64,000 nt of DNA from the NCBI GenBank assembly GCA_027563935.2, contig CM050448.1:64531843-64595842 (forward strand), written 5' to 3'. This document shows, piece after piece, positions 31,730 to 43,145 of this stretch. Within the stretch, counting starts at the first letter, position 1. Every line of letters begins with the position of its first letter. The notes under the pieces are model-generated. The model was given only the letters and a program-made list of their open reading frames with translations. It was not told the DNA's origin and did not search any database. The position numbers were made by a program, and so were the translations under genes. The stretch comes from Costus lasius (lineage: Eukaryota > Streptophyta > Magnoliopsida > Zingiberales > Costaceae).

Positions 31730-34700
31730 CTAATGGTTGAGAAATCTCAAACCCATATTATTACAGTGCTTCTCATGCTTCTGCTGCGCCAGAGGCTTGG
31801 TAAGCGGGTCTGCCAGATTGTCATCTGTATGAACCTTGCAAATCTTGATCTTGCCACGATCAATGATCTCCCGGATCAAGTGAAAACGTCTTTGTATGTG
31901 CTTGGACTTCTGGTGTGACCGCGGTTCCTTTGCTTGTGCTATAGCTCCAGTGTTATCACAGAAGATAACCAAAGGATCTGCACTCGAAGGAACGACACCA
32001 AGTTCTCTCACGAACTTACGAATCCACACTGCCTCCTTGGATGCTTCCGAGGCTGCAACATACTCGGCTTCTGTTGTGGAATCAGCAACAGTTGACTGTT
32101 TGAAACTTTTCCACACCACAGCACCTCCATTCAAGCTAAAAACATAGCCTGATTGCGATCGGAAATCATCCTGGTCCGACTGGAACGAAGCGTCAGTATA
32201 TCCCTCTATACTGAGTTCTTCCTGACCACCATATATCAAGAACATATCTTTGGTCCTCCGCAGATATTTTAAGATGTTCTTGACCGCAATCCAGTGCGCC
32301 AAACCTGGATTACTTTGGAATCGACTGGTCACGCTTAACCCGTAAGCGACGTCTGGGCGAGTACACAACATCGCATACATAATGGACCCAATAGCCGAAG
32401 CATAAGGCGTATTGTCCATTTCATCTTTCTCAGTCTGTGTTTGTGGACACTGACTCTTCGAAAGATTCAGACCATGTCTGACTGGAAGATATCCACGTTT
32501 AGAATTCTCTAAATGGAATCTCTCCAGGACCTTATCGATGTAGGTACTCTGGCACAACCCGAGAAGCCTCTTAGATCTAACCCTGTAGATCTTCACACCT
32601 AATACATAGGCTGCTTCTCCTAGATCTTTCATCTGAAAACATTTTCCTAACCATGCCTTAACAGCATGCAGTTCAGGAATATCGTTTCCAATGATCAAGA
32701 TATCATCGACGTAGAGGATTAGGAATGTAATCACGCTCCCACTAAACCTCTTATATACACACGGGTCATCTTCGTTCTTGATGAAACCAAACTCAGAGAT
32801 TGATTCATCAAAACGAATATTCCAGCTTCTTGATGCTTGCTTCAATCCATAAATGGATTTCTTTAACTTGCATATTTTATGACGATCTGATGGATTAGTG
32901 AAACCCTCAGGTTGTGTCATATACACATCCTCATCCAGATTTCCATTGAGGAAAGCTGTCTTCACATCCATCTGCCAGATCTCATAATCGTAATATGCAG
33001 CTATCGCGAAAAGAATCCGAATAGACTTAAACATGGCTACAGGAGAGAAAGTTTCATCATAATCTATCCCGTAGATTTGTTTGAAACCTTTCGCAACTAG
33101 CCTGCCTTTATAGGTAACCACGTTACCATCCATGTCAATCTTCTTCTTGAAGATCCATTTACAGCCTATAGGGATTACTCCCGGAGGCGGATCAACCAAA
33201 TCCCAGACTTGGTTATCTGACATGGAGTCCATCTCGGCTCGCATAGCTTCAAGCCATCTAGCTGACTCCGGTCCACTGACCGCATCCGCATAAGTTAGGG
33301 GTTCATCATTATCAATGATGTAGACTCCGTCATAGCGCTCAGGCTGTCGACGGATCCTACCCGATCTTCGCGGTTCCCGTGATATCTGAGCCTCAGGTTG
33401 TTCAATAACCTGATCTACTGGCTCAGGCACATCCAACTGTGCTTGACTACTTTGTCCTTCCTCTGGATTTTCATCCAGCTTTATTTCTCTCCCACTGGCC
33501 TCTTGCAGAAGAAACTCCTTCTCAAGAAATATGGCCGTCCGAGCAACAAAAACCTTGTTCTCTTTGGGATCGTAGAAATAATAACCCTTAGTTTCCTTAG
33601 GGTAACCGACAAAGATACATTTGTCAGATCTGCTCTCTAGTTTCCCAGAGGCGAGCTTTTTGACATAAGCCTCGCAACCCCAGATTTTGATAAATGTCAA
33701 GCTAGGCTGTTTCCCATACCATAACTCATATGGCGTCTTTGAAACTGCCTTGGATGGCACTCGGTTTAGTACCTTTGCAGCTGTTTCCAGTGCAAAACCC
33801 CAAAAGGAGTATGGAAGAGTAGCCTGACTCATCATAGAACGAACCATATCAAGTAACGTTCTATTTCTCCTCTCGGACACACCATTCCATTGCGGTGTTC
33901 CTGGCGGAGTGAGCTGTGAGATAATCCCACACTCCTTCAGATAGTCAGTAAACGCATGACTCAGGTATTCACCACCTCGATCAGAACGAAGTGCCTTGAT
34001 ATTTCGGCCTAACTGATTCTGTACTTCATTCTTGAACTCTTTGAACTTGTCAAAAGATTCATTTTTATGTCTCATTAAATAGACATACCCATACCTACTG
34101 AAATCATCAGTGAAGGTAATGAAGTACTGATTGCCACCTCTGGCATGTTTACTGAAAGGCCCACACACATCACTGTGTATAAGGTCCAGTAAACCTGAAG
34201 TCCTTTGACCTTTGTGAGGAAAAGGAGACTTCGTCATTTTACCCATTAAACAAGCTTTGCATGTCTCAATCTCCTCATAGGAGAATGATCCCAGCAGTCC
34301 ATGTTCATGCAACCGCTTAATGCGCTTCTCGTTTATATGGCCTAAACGACTATGCCATAGCAAGGTGCTGTCATCAGCATACTTGGCTTTCTTATTATCA
34401 ATGTTTTGTATAGAATTTTCCATGTCCAACATGTATAACCCATTGTTAATTGAACCAGTTGCATACACAATATTATCATAAGTCAAAACACACTTTGAAA
34501 TCTTGCATTCAAAGGCAAATCCTTTCCTGACAAGAGCAGGAATGGAGATAATATTCTTGGTAATACTGGGTACAAAATAACAATTGTTTAATTCTAATAC
34601 AATGCCAGATGGTAAAGTAATGAAATAGTCTCCTACAGCAACAGCAGCAACCCGTGCCCCGTTTCCAACTCGTAGGTCTACCTCATGCTGTCCCACCTGC

Positions 34701-35614
34701 CTTCTTCTCTTGAGTTCCTGCACATTTGAACAAATGTGAACTCCACATGCAGTGTCTAACACCCATGATATAGAAGAAGATGAAACCATGACTTCCGTCA
34801 CGTATATACCTGAGCCAGAAGCAATGCTTCCCCTCTTATCTCCTTGGAGCGCTTTACAGTCCTTTTTCCAGTGACCCAGCTGGCCACAGTGGAAACACCT
34901 GTTGTCCTTCGACCGCTTCACCTTCTGTTTCAGGGCCTTACTGTAATTCTTGACAGGGGCCTTGCCCTTCTTCCCCTTCTTCTTGTTCCTAGAAGGAACC
35001 ATCAAGACAGAGGTTGAAGGCTTACCCTTCAGAGTTTCCTCAGTTGTCAAGAGCATATTCAGCAGCTCTGCCGGCGTACAATCGATCTTGTTCATATTAA
35101 AGTTAATAATGAACGCATCGAAAGAAGGCGGGAGAGACTGCAGAATAATATCCACAGCAAGCTCCTGGTTGATGGTATGCCCCAGTTTCTCCAGAGCCTC
35201 CTTGTGCCCAATCATCTTGAGCACGTGAGCTCCCACTGGGCTCCCCTCAGCCAGTTTGCTCTGAAAGAAGAGCTTCGTCAGATTATAGCGTTCAGTCCTC
35301 GCCTGTGCAGCATACAGCATTTTGAGGTTTGCTATAATCTCTATAGCTGACATATCCTCATGCTGACGCTGCAGCGGTGGCGTCATAGACGCTAGCATCA
35401 GGCAAGCGACATCAATGCTATCATTGACGTGCTTTTCGTAGGCTTCCCGAACCGCCCTTGCGGCGTTCGGAGCGGGCTGCGGCGGTATCGCCGTCTCGAG
35501 GACATACAGTTTCCTCTCTGCCTTAAGAACAATCTTAAGGTGTCCGAACCAGTCAGAGAAGTTCGGCCCAGCAAACTTCTCCCTTTCCAGTAGGGATCGC
35601 ACATTGAAGCTCAT
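31730..35614 (-). CDS. D gag-pol polyprotein, 1294 residues, intact
   Basis: Same length and domain order as B, with which it shares sub-group residues such as SKDNRCFHCG and MENSIQNIDNKKAKY. Zinc knuckle (Cys240 to Cys253), protease DTAC at 287-290, integrase Asp482/Asp545/Glu581, reverse transcriptase YVDD at 968-971 and RNase H motifs are all present. One change, Asp to Val in IYRVRSKR after the reverse transcriptase core (near residue 1012), is private to this copy. Starts at the shared ATG (MSFNVR) and ends FLNH. With identical LTRs this copy shows no sign of decay. Confidence 0.95.
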   Translation of the reverse strand: MSFNVRSLLEREKFAGPNFSDWFGHLKIVLKAERKLYVLETAIPPQPAPNAARAVREAYEKHVNDSIDVACLMLASMTPPLQRQHEDMSAIEIIANLKMLYAAQARTERYNLTKLFFQSKLAEGSPVGAHVLKMIGHKEALEKLGHTINQELAVDIILQSLPPSFDAFIINFNMNKIDCTPAELLNMLLTTEETLKGKPSTSVLMVPSRNKKKGKKGKAPVKNYSKALKQKVKRSKDNRCFHCGQLGHWKKDCKALQGDKRGSIASGSGIYVTEVMVSSSSISWVLDTACGVHICSNVQELKRRRQVGQHEVDLRVGNGARVAAVAVGDYFITLPSGIVLELNNCYFVPSITKNIISIPALVRKGFAFECKISKCVLTYDNIVYATGSINNGLYMLDMENSIQNIDNKKAKYADDSTLLWHSRLGHINEKRIKRLHEHGLLGSFSYEEIETCKACLMGKMTKSPFPHKGQRTSGLLDLIHSDVCGPFSKHARGGNQYFITFTDDFSRYGYVYLMRHKNESFDKFKEFKNEVQNQLGRNIKALRSDRGGEYLSHAFTDYLKECGIISQLTPPGTPQWNGVSERRNRTLLDMVRSMMSQATLPYSFWGFALETAAKVLNRVPSKAVSKTPYELWYGKQPSLTFIKIWGCEAYVKKLASGKLESRSDKCIFVGYPKETKGYYFYDPKENKVFVARTAIFLEKEFLLQEASGREIKLDENPEEGQSSQAQLDVPEPVDQVIEQPEAQISREPRRSGRIRRQPERYDGVYIIDNDEPLTYADAVSGPESARWLEAMRAEMDSMSDNQVWDLVDPPPGVIPIGCKWIFKKKIDMDGNVVTYKGRLVAKGFKQIYGIDYDETFSPVAMFKSIRILFAIAAYYDYEIWQMDVKTAFLNGNLDEDVYMTQPEGFTNPSDRHKICKLKKSIYGLKQASRSWNIRFDESISEFGFIKNEDDPCVYKRFSGSVITFLILYVDDILIIGNDIPELHAVKAWLGKCFQMKDLGEAAYVLGVKIYRVRSKRLLGLCQSTYIDKVLERFHLENSKRGYLPVRHGLNLSKSQCPQTQTEKDEMDNTPYASAIGSIMYAMLCTRPDVAYGLSVTSRFQSNPGLAHWIAVKNILKYLRRTKDMFLIYGGQEELSIEGYTDASFQSDQDDFRSQSGYVFSLNGGAVVWKSFKQSTVADSTTEAEYVAASEASKEAVWIRKFVRELGVVPSSADPLVIFCDNTGAIAQAKEPRSHQKSKHIQRRFHLIREIIDRGKIKICKVHTDDNLADPLTKPLAQQKHEKHCNNMGLRFLNH

Positions 35615-37672
35615 GGTGTTCGTTGCTGCAGGAATCTACAACAAGCAAGAACAGCAAGGTTAGTATCAATGTTTCAGAATCAATCCAGGACTTAAGAAAG
35701 ATTCTTTTCTCACTATTTTGTCTGACTGAAAAATCCAGTAAACAGTCCGAAAGAGTAACACTCTTTTAGTGAGATGGGATCCAGATTTCATACTTGGTCT
35801 CCGCGTCCCGCTCAGGCGAGATAAGATGCACAGAGATGACAAGTACTAATTTCTGGTAGGCTGTGCCAGCCAATCGCCAACCCGTGCGATTCCCCTTCAT
35901 CTTGGCAATCCAGCAGACTGTGCCAACTGAGTTGGTACAACACAGTCTCTGATCCCAGAGATGGCTGCCTCCATGTGCTACCATATGCGCCACATATGTA
36001 GCCAACATGGTCAAGCTGACCTGACCTACTCCCTGGACCACCACGTGCTATGCTGAGCAACGAGAGGGGATAAATCCCAACTCTGTAACACGCAGGTGAA
36101 ATCCAGCACCGTCTGAAGATAGGTGGACGTGCCCACTGAGTGGGTTCAACACGGCTCCAACGATAATCAGAAAGGTGAGGTTTCGCGTCAGAAGGCTTAC
36201 GAGCTTGATATGTTAGCGTTGGATTTTATCGGTCTTTTATCTTCTTAACTATCATACAAGTCCTATGGTGATAGCAGAAGATAAACTTAAACATGCAATT
36301 CTAATTATAAGCAATAAGAAGAAAGCATGATCTTATGTGGTAAAAGCCCATGAACCCTAGTAAGACCTTAATTTACTTAAGTCTTCACTTGAGCTCCTTG
36401 CATCTCATCTGGTCCAACCCAGTGCCCTAGCGCCAAGAGCACCTCAGGTGCACCACCAGATGAATGCCCCTCTTGGATGTGTGCACTTGTCTAATCAAAG
36501 TACATTTGATCTATCTAGACAAGGTTGACTCGCAGGTCAACTACATATTATAAATTAAGTACAATGTGATTCGCAGATCACAAATTAATTTACAACTTAT
36601 CCAGGCTCGCAGGCCCCAGCACAGCACACAATAGGGCAACCCACATAAGACTAAATAAACAAGCATATGATTCAATCAACATGTGATCCATTCAAGAAAT
36701 TAAATTTTGGAAAAACCCATGGCATCAATTTAATTTCCTTATGAGCCCTACAACCTTACAATGGTCCATTGATGGGGATCCACTCATCCATCTAGCTAGA
36801 TCCTTTGCCCTTGCATGCACCGAGTCCTAACTGACCCGAGTTGACCTAATGGTCAACCATGCATGCCCCAAGGGCTGAACCACCCCATGAGTTTTGGCAA
36901 GCGGGTGTGACCCCGGGCCTAACTCAAGTGTGTTCAGTAGTTGTCTCAACCAGACCTCGCTACACGCCCTAGATGCAGTCAACCTATAGCCACCTTGTGC
37001 TTGCGCATAGGTGCTATTGGGTCAACCCATCTGAGCTGTCAGATGGTCTGATCAGACTTGGATCCAACCTAGTGGTGACTTCAACCTCATCAACCCATCT
37101 AAGGGTTTAATGTAGTGGCTCCTTAGATCTAATGAAGCGCGCAAGAGGTAAGTTTTAGAAAACTTTTATAACATGCGCAATGTTACAAACAAACAACATG
37201 CTTGATAACCCTTAGATCTAAGGGGGTCCCCTTCAAGGGGGAGCGCATACTTTAGGAGGTCCCCTTCAAGGGGGAGCGCATACTTCAGGAACATATGATA
37301 CAAGCGCAACATCATGAACATATAAGCGCAACATCATGAACATATGATACAAGCGCAACATCATGAACATATAAGCGCAACATCATGAACATATGATACA
37401 AGCGCAACATCATGAACATATAAGCGCAACATCATGAACATATGATACAAGCGCAACATCATGAACATATAAGCGCAACATCATGAACATATGATACAAG
37501 CGCAACATCATGAACATATAAGCGCAACATCATGAACATATGATACAAGCGCAACATCATGAACATATAAGCGCAACATCATGAAAACAAAGCATGCCTC
37601 AAGGAAACAGTAAGCGCAACATCATGTATGGATCACCAATACTTAAAGCAATCATATCGATCATATCATGAG
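35615..37672 (-). other. D untranslated leader
   Basis: About 2.06 kb with no supported gene. In sense order from the PBS: a 49-bp minisatellite (37292-37585), two C/G-run hairpins (37258-37274, 37222-37241), hairpin 1 (36132-36144), hairpin 2 (35923-35935), hairpins 3 and 4 (35724-35766). It lacks the tRNA-like segment found in A, C, E and J. Confidence 0.7.
37292..37585. repeat. Minisatellite, six 49-bp units
   Basis: CATATGATAC starts at 37292, 37341, 37390, 37439, 37488 and 37537, exactly 49 bp apart. Each unit is a 27-bp plus a 22-bp sub-unit sharing AAGCGCAACATCATGAA. The units appear identical. A further AAGCGCAACATCATG lies at about 37612-37626. The related leaders have no such array, so it expanded in D or its direct ancestor. 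Confidence 0.95.
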
Positions 37673-37688
37673 CCTAGCTCTGATACCA
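37673..37688 (-). other. Primer-binding site of D (initiator tRNA-Met)
   Basis: TGGTATCAGAGCTAGG in sense, two bases from the LTR. It is the longest match to the 3' end of plant initiator tRNA-Met among the elements here. Confidence 0.9.
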
Positions 37689-37690
37689 AT

Positions 37691-39381
37691 TGAAGGAACC
37701 CCTAACTAAGGGGGAAGAAACCCTAAGCATGCTCATCTATCATGCATAGCGGAAAGAGGGCTTCAAGTCAAGATCGGATATGAAACAATATGATCAACTT
37801 GAAACTAGAAATCATACCAATGCCATGGACTTGGATCTCGGCTTGGAAGAAGAGATCAAGATAGGTCTCCTCCAAAGTGTGCCACACACAAGATGAAGTT
37901 GGCTCACTCCTTGGGGTCGCTTGTGCTAGCAAGTCACTCAAGGAATCTTCACTTGTCGAATGGAAGGGATGATGAACTTCCTTGTTGCCGAGAGTTCCTC
38001 TTTGCCCCAGCTCTCCTTCTCGTCGTCAACCACACCTCAACCAATGTCCAAGGCGTTGATGAGAAGAGTTCCAACGCATAAGCGTTTTTGGCGTTAAGTG
38101 AAACCGGCCCCCTTTGATGACTTTCCATAAATGGAAGCTCATCAAAGCATGCGCTCAAGCCATAACCCAAACGCATTTGAGCATTGAACCATGCGTTCAC
38201 AATTGTGAACCGGTTCAAGCTAAACCGTTCGATTCAACTTTGGTTCATGAACCAAACCGAAATGGCTCAAGCCATGTGGTCTAGACCATATTGAACCCCA
38301 AGGCTCATGATCTAACCATTCATCACCTGATGCCCCTGATCTTTCCGATCTAGCATCATCTCTCTTGATCGAAGCTTACCGATCTCAAGCCTTAATCAAT
38401 CAAACATGATCAGACCAGATCTCACTTACAATCAGAGATAAAATCCCTTTAATCTGAACTCAAAGAATCCAGTCCATTCGATCTGACTCAAGTAAGCCAT
38501 ATCATCAAATTGTGCGACCCTGAGGGTTTCCTCTAAATGTCGGTAACGATAACTTACGTTATCACGATCAGTGAGGGGTATCTAGCAACACATCACTGTC
38601 TCCCGATATAAAGGAAAGAGTCTTCCAAGACTACTCCCAAACCATTGCACAAGTGTGACTCCATTCACAAGGCATACATGTGTCCTTTGCCACTGGATGT
38701 TCTTATTGGACAAGCGGGTCAAGCTTGTAACTCCAATACGATGAGCATGATTAGATCAGATGCACATTGTCATCTGGGCATGGCCATACACTATCTCAAT
38801 CATCTCATATAGGGGGCCCATTAGAACATCACACTCCTTAAACAAGGAGACGGCAATCCTATGTCTATCACTAGTGCTCTAACCTGATTCAAGCTCACCA
38901 TCCAAGATAGTCTATAATCATTATGTTTCAAATGATATTGAACTACCTCAAAACAATGACAATCATCATTTAGAAACACAAGTGATCTCAAGTCAAAGGA
39001 CATGTGCCACTTAGTGCTCACAAGGATCATTCACATTGTGACAAGCAATGGAATATCCGAGTAGGGTCTGTCCAGTACATCCAATGTACCCATGAGTCTA
39101 CATCTTATTCCATGCTCGAAGCATCCTATAAGATTAGCACTCATATTAGTCTCAATCATATCAAGGCTGTCTCATGTTCACCAAGATATCTCGACTAAGG
39201 ACATATAGCCTGTCAGCCTAGCTGAACAGCTTTGAGACATTATTCAGAAGTACACTTATTACCGCAGACAAGGTAACAACCTGAATAATAACCATGCCTT
39301 TTATAAACACTTGAGTTTATTACATGATACTTATACAATCCCAAAGGCCTCAAACATTAGCCTTAAGGGCATACCCCAACA
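37691..39381 (-). repeat. D 5' LTR
   Basis: 1691 bp; TATA-like box at 38605-38612 and GNRA hairpin at 38548-38563 (loop GTAA). The sense 3' end has CCCCTTAGTTAGGGG, a C/G-run hairpin before the PBS. Confidence 0.96.
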
Positions 39382-39386
39382 TCCAG

Positions 39387-40906
39387 CAGACTGTGCCAAC
39401 TGAGTTGGTACAACACAATCTCTGACCCCACAGATGGCTACCTCCATGCGCTACCATATGCGCCACATATGTAGGCTACATGGTCAAGCTGACACGACCT
39501 ACTCCCTGGACCACCACGTGCTATGCTGAGCAACGAGAAGCGATAAATCCCTTCTCTGTAACACGCAGGTGTAATCCCGCACCGTCTGAAGATAGATGGA
39601 CGTGCCCACTGAGTGGGTACAACACGGCTCCAACGATAATCAGAACTGTGAGGTTTCACGTCAGAAGGCTAACGAGCTTGATATTTTAGCGTTGGATTTT
39701 AACGGTCTTTTATCTTCTTCACTATCATGCAATCCCTATGGTGATAGCAGAAGATAAATGAATCATGCTGTTCTACTTATTTAAACAATAAAAGAAAGCA
39801 TGAATCTTATGTGGTAAAAGCCCATAGCCCTAGTAAGACCTTAAGAACTTAAGTCTTCACTTGCTTTTCTTCATGGGTCTTTTGCTGCTCATCTGGCCCA
39901 AACCAGGGCCCAAGCGCCATCTGCAGCTCAGGTGCGCCCACCAGGTAAATGCGCCTGGTCCCAGAGTCGAACCCTAGACCTCCCACCTGGTCTAGCCACT
40001 GCTGCATGCGCCTCTGCCAAGTGTGCTCTGTGCTCTTGTCTGATTAATTTACAAATTAATCTATCTAGACAAGATTAACACGCAGGTCAATTACACTTTA
40101 TAAATTAAATACAATGTGATACGCAGATCACAATAATTAATTTACAACTTTTAATTTCCAGGCACGCAGGCCCCAGTACAGCACACATTAAAAACGGGCA
40201 GCCCACATAAGATTAAATAAACAAACATAGGCATCAATCAACATGTGATCCAATCATGAAAATTAAATTTCGAAAACCCCATAGGCATCAATTTTAATTT
40301 CCTTATTTGCCCTACATCCTTACAACGGTCCATTACTAGGGATCCACTCATCCAACCTAGTCAGATCCACTGCCCTTGCATGCACCAAGTCCTAACTGAC
40401 TTGAGTCGACCATAAGGTCAACCATGCATGCACCAGGGCTGAACAACCACAATGAGGTCTGGCAAACGGGTGTGACCCCGGGCCTAACTCATGTGCGTTC
40501 ATAGGTTGTCTCAATCAGACATCGCTACACGCCTGTCTGCAGTCGACCTATAGCCACCAGGTGCTTGCGCACAGGTGCTATCTGGTCAACCCATCAAGGC
40601 TGTCAGATGGTCTGATCAGACTGTCTGGATCTAACCTAGGGGATGACTTCAACCCTAGTAACCCGTCTAAGGGTTTACAGTAAGGCCTTAGATCTAGTGT
40701 GAGTCACGCAAGTATTTAAGTTTTAAGAAAACCAACAACATACAAGCGCCAACTGAAGGTAACCTCATACATGCGCCTTAAACAAAATACAAGTTTCGCC
40801 TATGATATCTTAACATGTATTTTCGCATGTAATAAAGATCTAAGCATTGTTCGCAAACAAGGATCACAAAATGGCTTGCAATCATAAAACATGCATGAAA
40901 CCTAGG
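39387..40906 (-). other. C leader, PBS-proximal part
   Basis: Continues C's leader after D. It contains hairpin 2 (39396-39408), hairpin 1 (39605-39617) and the tRNA B-box-like hairpin (39963-39973). No gene is supported. Confidence 0.75.
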
Positions 40907-40917
40907 CTCTGATACCA
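40907..40917 (-). other. Primer-binding site of C (initiator tRNA-Met)
   Basis: TGGTATCAGAG in sense followed by CCTAGGTTTC, which matches initiator tRNA-Met further if one extra base is allowed. Confidence 0.88.
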
Positions 40918-40919
40918 AT

Positions 40920-42597
40920 TGAAGGTCCCCTAAAGGGGGCGAAACCCTAAAGCATTGGCGCATATGGAAGATGCAAGCAGCGGAAAGGGGGTTTCTAGAT
41001 CTTGCATGCTATATGATTAACAAAAAGAACCCGATTGCATATAGAGAAGGATCATACCATAGCCATTTATAGATGGCACCTTGGAAGCAAAGATCAAACT
41101 GGATCTTCTCCAGAGGTGACGCACACAATTGATGTCGCCTACTCCTCCTTGCGATCCTTGTGCTAGCAAGGTCCAAAGATGTCTTTGTCGAGTGAAAGGG
41201 AAAAAGAACTTCTTGGCTTGGCGATTTTTCCTTATCGTCTATTCCTCTCCTCCACGCAAGAAGGCCCCAAGAGCCAAAGCCGAATTGGCGACAAAGCGTG
41301 AAGGCGTGAAGAGGAAAACGTGAAAACGTGGTCACGTTGAGAAGTGCTATCCAAAAATAGCATATAACTTCTCCACATGCGATCTTGGGTTTACCCCAAT
41401 CGCAAACTCCACTTCACCCTTGAACCATGCGCTCATTCATGAGCCGGTTCACTTGAATTTGGTTCAATAACCAAATAAACCAAGCCATAAGTCCAGATCA
41501 CATTAAAACCCTAAGGTATTTGATCTGACCGTTCATCTCCTGATGCTCTTGATCTCACCGATCCAGCATCCATTCTCTCAATCGAAGCTTACCGATCTCA
41601 AGCCCTAATCAATCAAACATGATCAGACCAGATCTCACTTACAATCAGAGATTAAATCCCTTTAAACTGAACCTGAACAATTCAGTCCACACGATCTGAC
41701 TTAAGTAAGCCATATCATCAAATTGTGCGACCCTGAGGGTTTCCTTTAAATGTCGGTAACGATAACTTACGTTATCACGATCAGTGAGGGGTATCTAGCA
41801 ACACATCACTGTCTCCCGATATAAAGAAAAGAGTCTTCCAAGACTACACCCAAACCACAGCACAAGTGTGAATCCAACTCACAAGGCATACATAATTCCT
41901 TTGCCACTGGATGTTCTTATTGGACAAGCCTGTCAAGCTTGTAACTCCAATATGATGAGCATGATTAGATCAGATGAACACAGTCACCTGGGTATGGCCA
42001 TACACTATTCTCAATCATCTCATCCAGGGGGCCCCTTTAGAACATCACACTCCTTAAACAAGGAGACGGCAATCCTTTGTCTATCACTAGTGCCCTAACC
42101 TGACTCAAGCTCACCATCCAAGATAGTCTATAATCATTATGTTTCAAATGATATTGAACTACCTCAAAACAATGACAATCATCATTTAGAAAACACAAGT
42201 GATCTCAAGTCAGAGGAAATGTGCCACTTGTCGCAATCAAGGATTATTCACATTGTGACAGACAATTGAATATCCTAGTAGGGTCTGTCCAGTACATCCA
42301 ATGTACCCATGAGTCTACATCTTATTCCATGCTCAAAGCATCCTATAAGATTAGAACACATATTAGTCTCAATCATATCAAGGCTGTCTCATATTCACCA
42401 AGATATCTCGACTAAGGACAAAACTGCATGTCAGCCCAGCTGAACAGCTTTGAGACATTATTCAGAAGTACAATTATTGCAGCAGACAATATAACAACCT
42501 GAATAACAACCATGCCTTTATAAACATAAGAGTTTATACATGATACTGATACAATCCCAAGGCCTCAAACATTAGCCTTAAGGGCATACCCCCAACA
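40920..42597 (-). repeat. C 5' LTR
   Basis: 1678 bp; TATA-like box at 41818-41825 and GNRA hairpin at 41761-41776. The sense 3' end has CCCCCTTTAGGGG. About eight substitutions from the 3' LTR. Confidence 0.95.
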
Positions 42598-42602
42598 TGA
42601 GC

Positions 42603-43145
42603 CCTCCTCAAGCACTCGCCACCTGATGGAAGAAGGGAATGGGGGAATGAGAGAGCTACCTCCAGCTCCTCTCCAAATCGCAAATGTGGAAGAAGATAAG
42701 CTTCGGTCTTCTTCCCCAAAAATCGCCCTCCAATCGCCTTCAAAATCCCCAAATCGGATTCAAGAGAAATCTGCCCCAAAATCGAGATCCCCAATTTGCT
42801 TAAGTCAATTTGCCCCTTTTACATTAAGAAGTCTTTAAGAAGAAGGCACTCCTCTTTCTTTCAGCAAATGACCCACGCTTGGGTTGGTTACCTCATGCAA
42901 CATAAGTATTGGCTCTCCCATGGGTCTTGGGTTCAAATCCCACCCATGACATATTTTTTTTTCTAAGCTTGTACACCTCTATACAAGCTCAAATTATGCA
43001 CTAAGGTTCATGTATCCTCCTCCAATGAACCTTACCTTTTTGCATGTGTATGCTCCATCAATTTTACCCCCTTAATCCCTACTCATAACCTCTATGAGTC
43101 CATTGGAAAGGCGGGGTAGTACCCCATAGTACCCAGGGCATCACA
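42603..43145 (-). repeat. G 3' LTR, fragment 3 (next to G coding region)
   Basis: CCTCCTCAAGC... to GGGCATCACA, matching 49257-49799. It includes the plus-strand tRNA-like segment (B-box 42930-42940) and, at its sense start, supplies the stop codon of G's polyprotein. Confidence 0.92.

Larger units (their letters stand above)
30019..39381 (-). mobile_element. D: intact Ty1-copia element, youngest in the window
   Basis: 9363 bp, perfect TCCAG duplications (30014-30018 and 39382-39386), two 1691-bp LTRs with no difference found by reading, PBS matching initiator tRNA-Met over 16 bases, polypurine tract and an uninterrupted 1294-residue frame. It is the most deeply nested unit and the best candidate for recent or present activity. 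It is larger than its relatives mainly because of a leader minisatellite. Confidence 0.96.
24157..42597 (-). mobile_element. C: Ty1-copia element, split by D in its leader
   Basis: Perfect TGAGC duplications (24152-24156 and 42598-42602), two 1678-bp LTRs with about eight differences, PBS, polypurine tract and an open gag-pol frame. Without D it is about 9.07 kb. D interrupts the leader at 30019-39381 and separates the promoter LTR from the coding region. Confidence 0.94.

Noticed and set aside
37292..37585. CRISPR-like array
   Set aside because: Units are contiguous 49-bp tandem repeats with no unique spacers, inside a plant retrotransposon leader; it is a minisatellite.
42534..42838. Small genes in the gypsy LTR (also 49128-49492)
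   Set aside because: Frames span the LTR of G and the junction with C, overlap on both strands, and have no start context or domain. They are LTR sequence.
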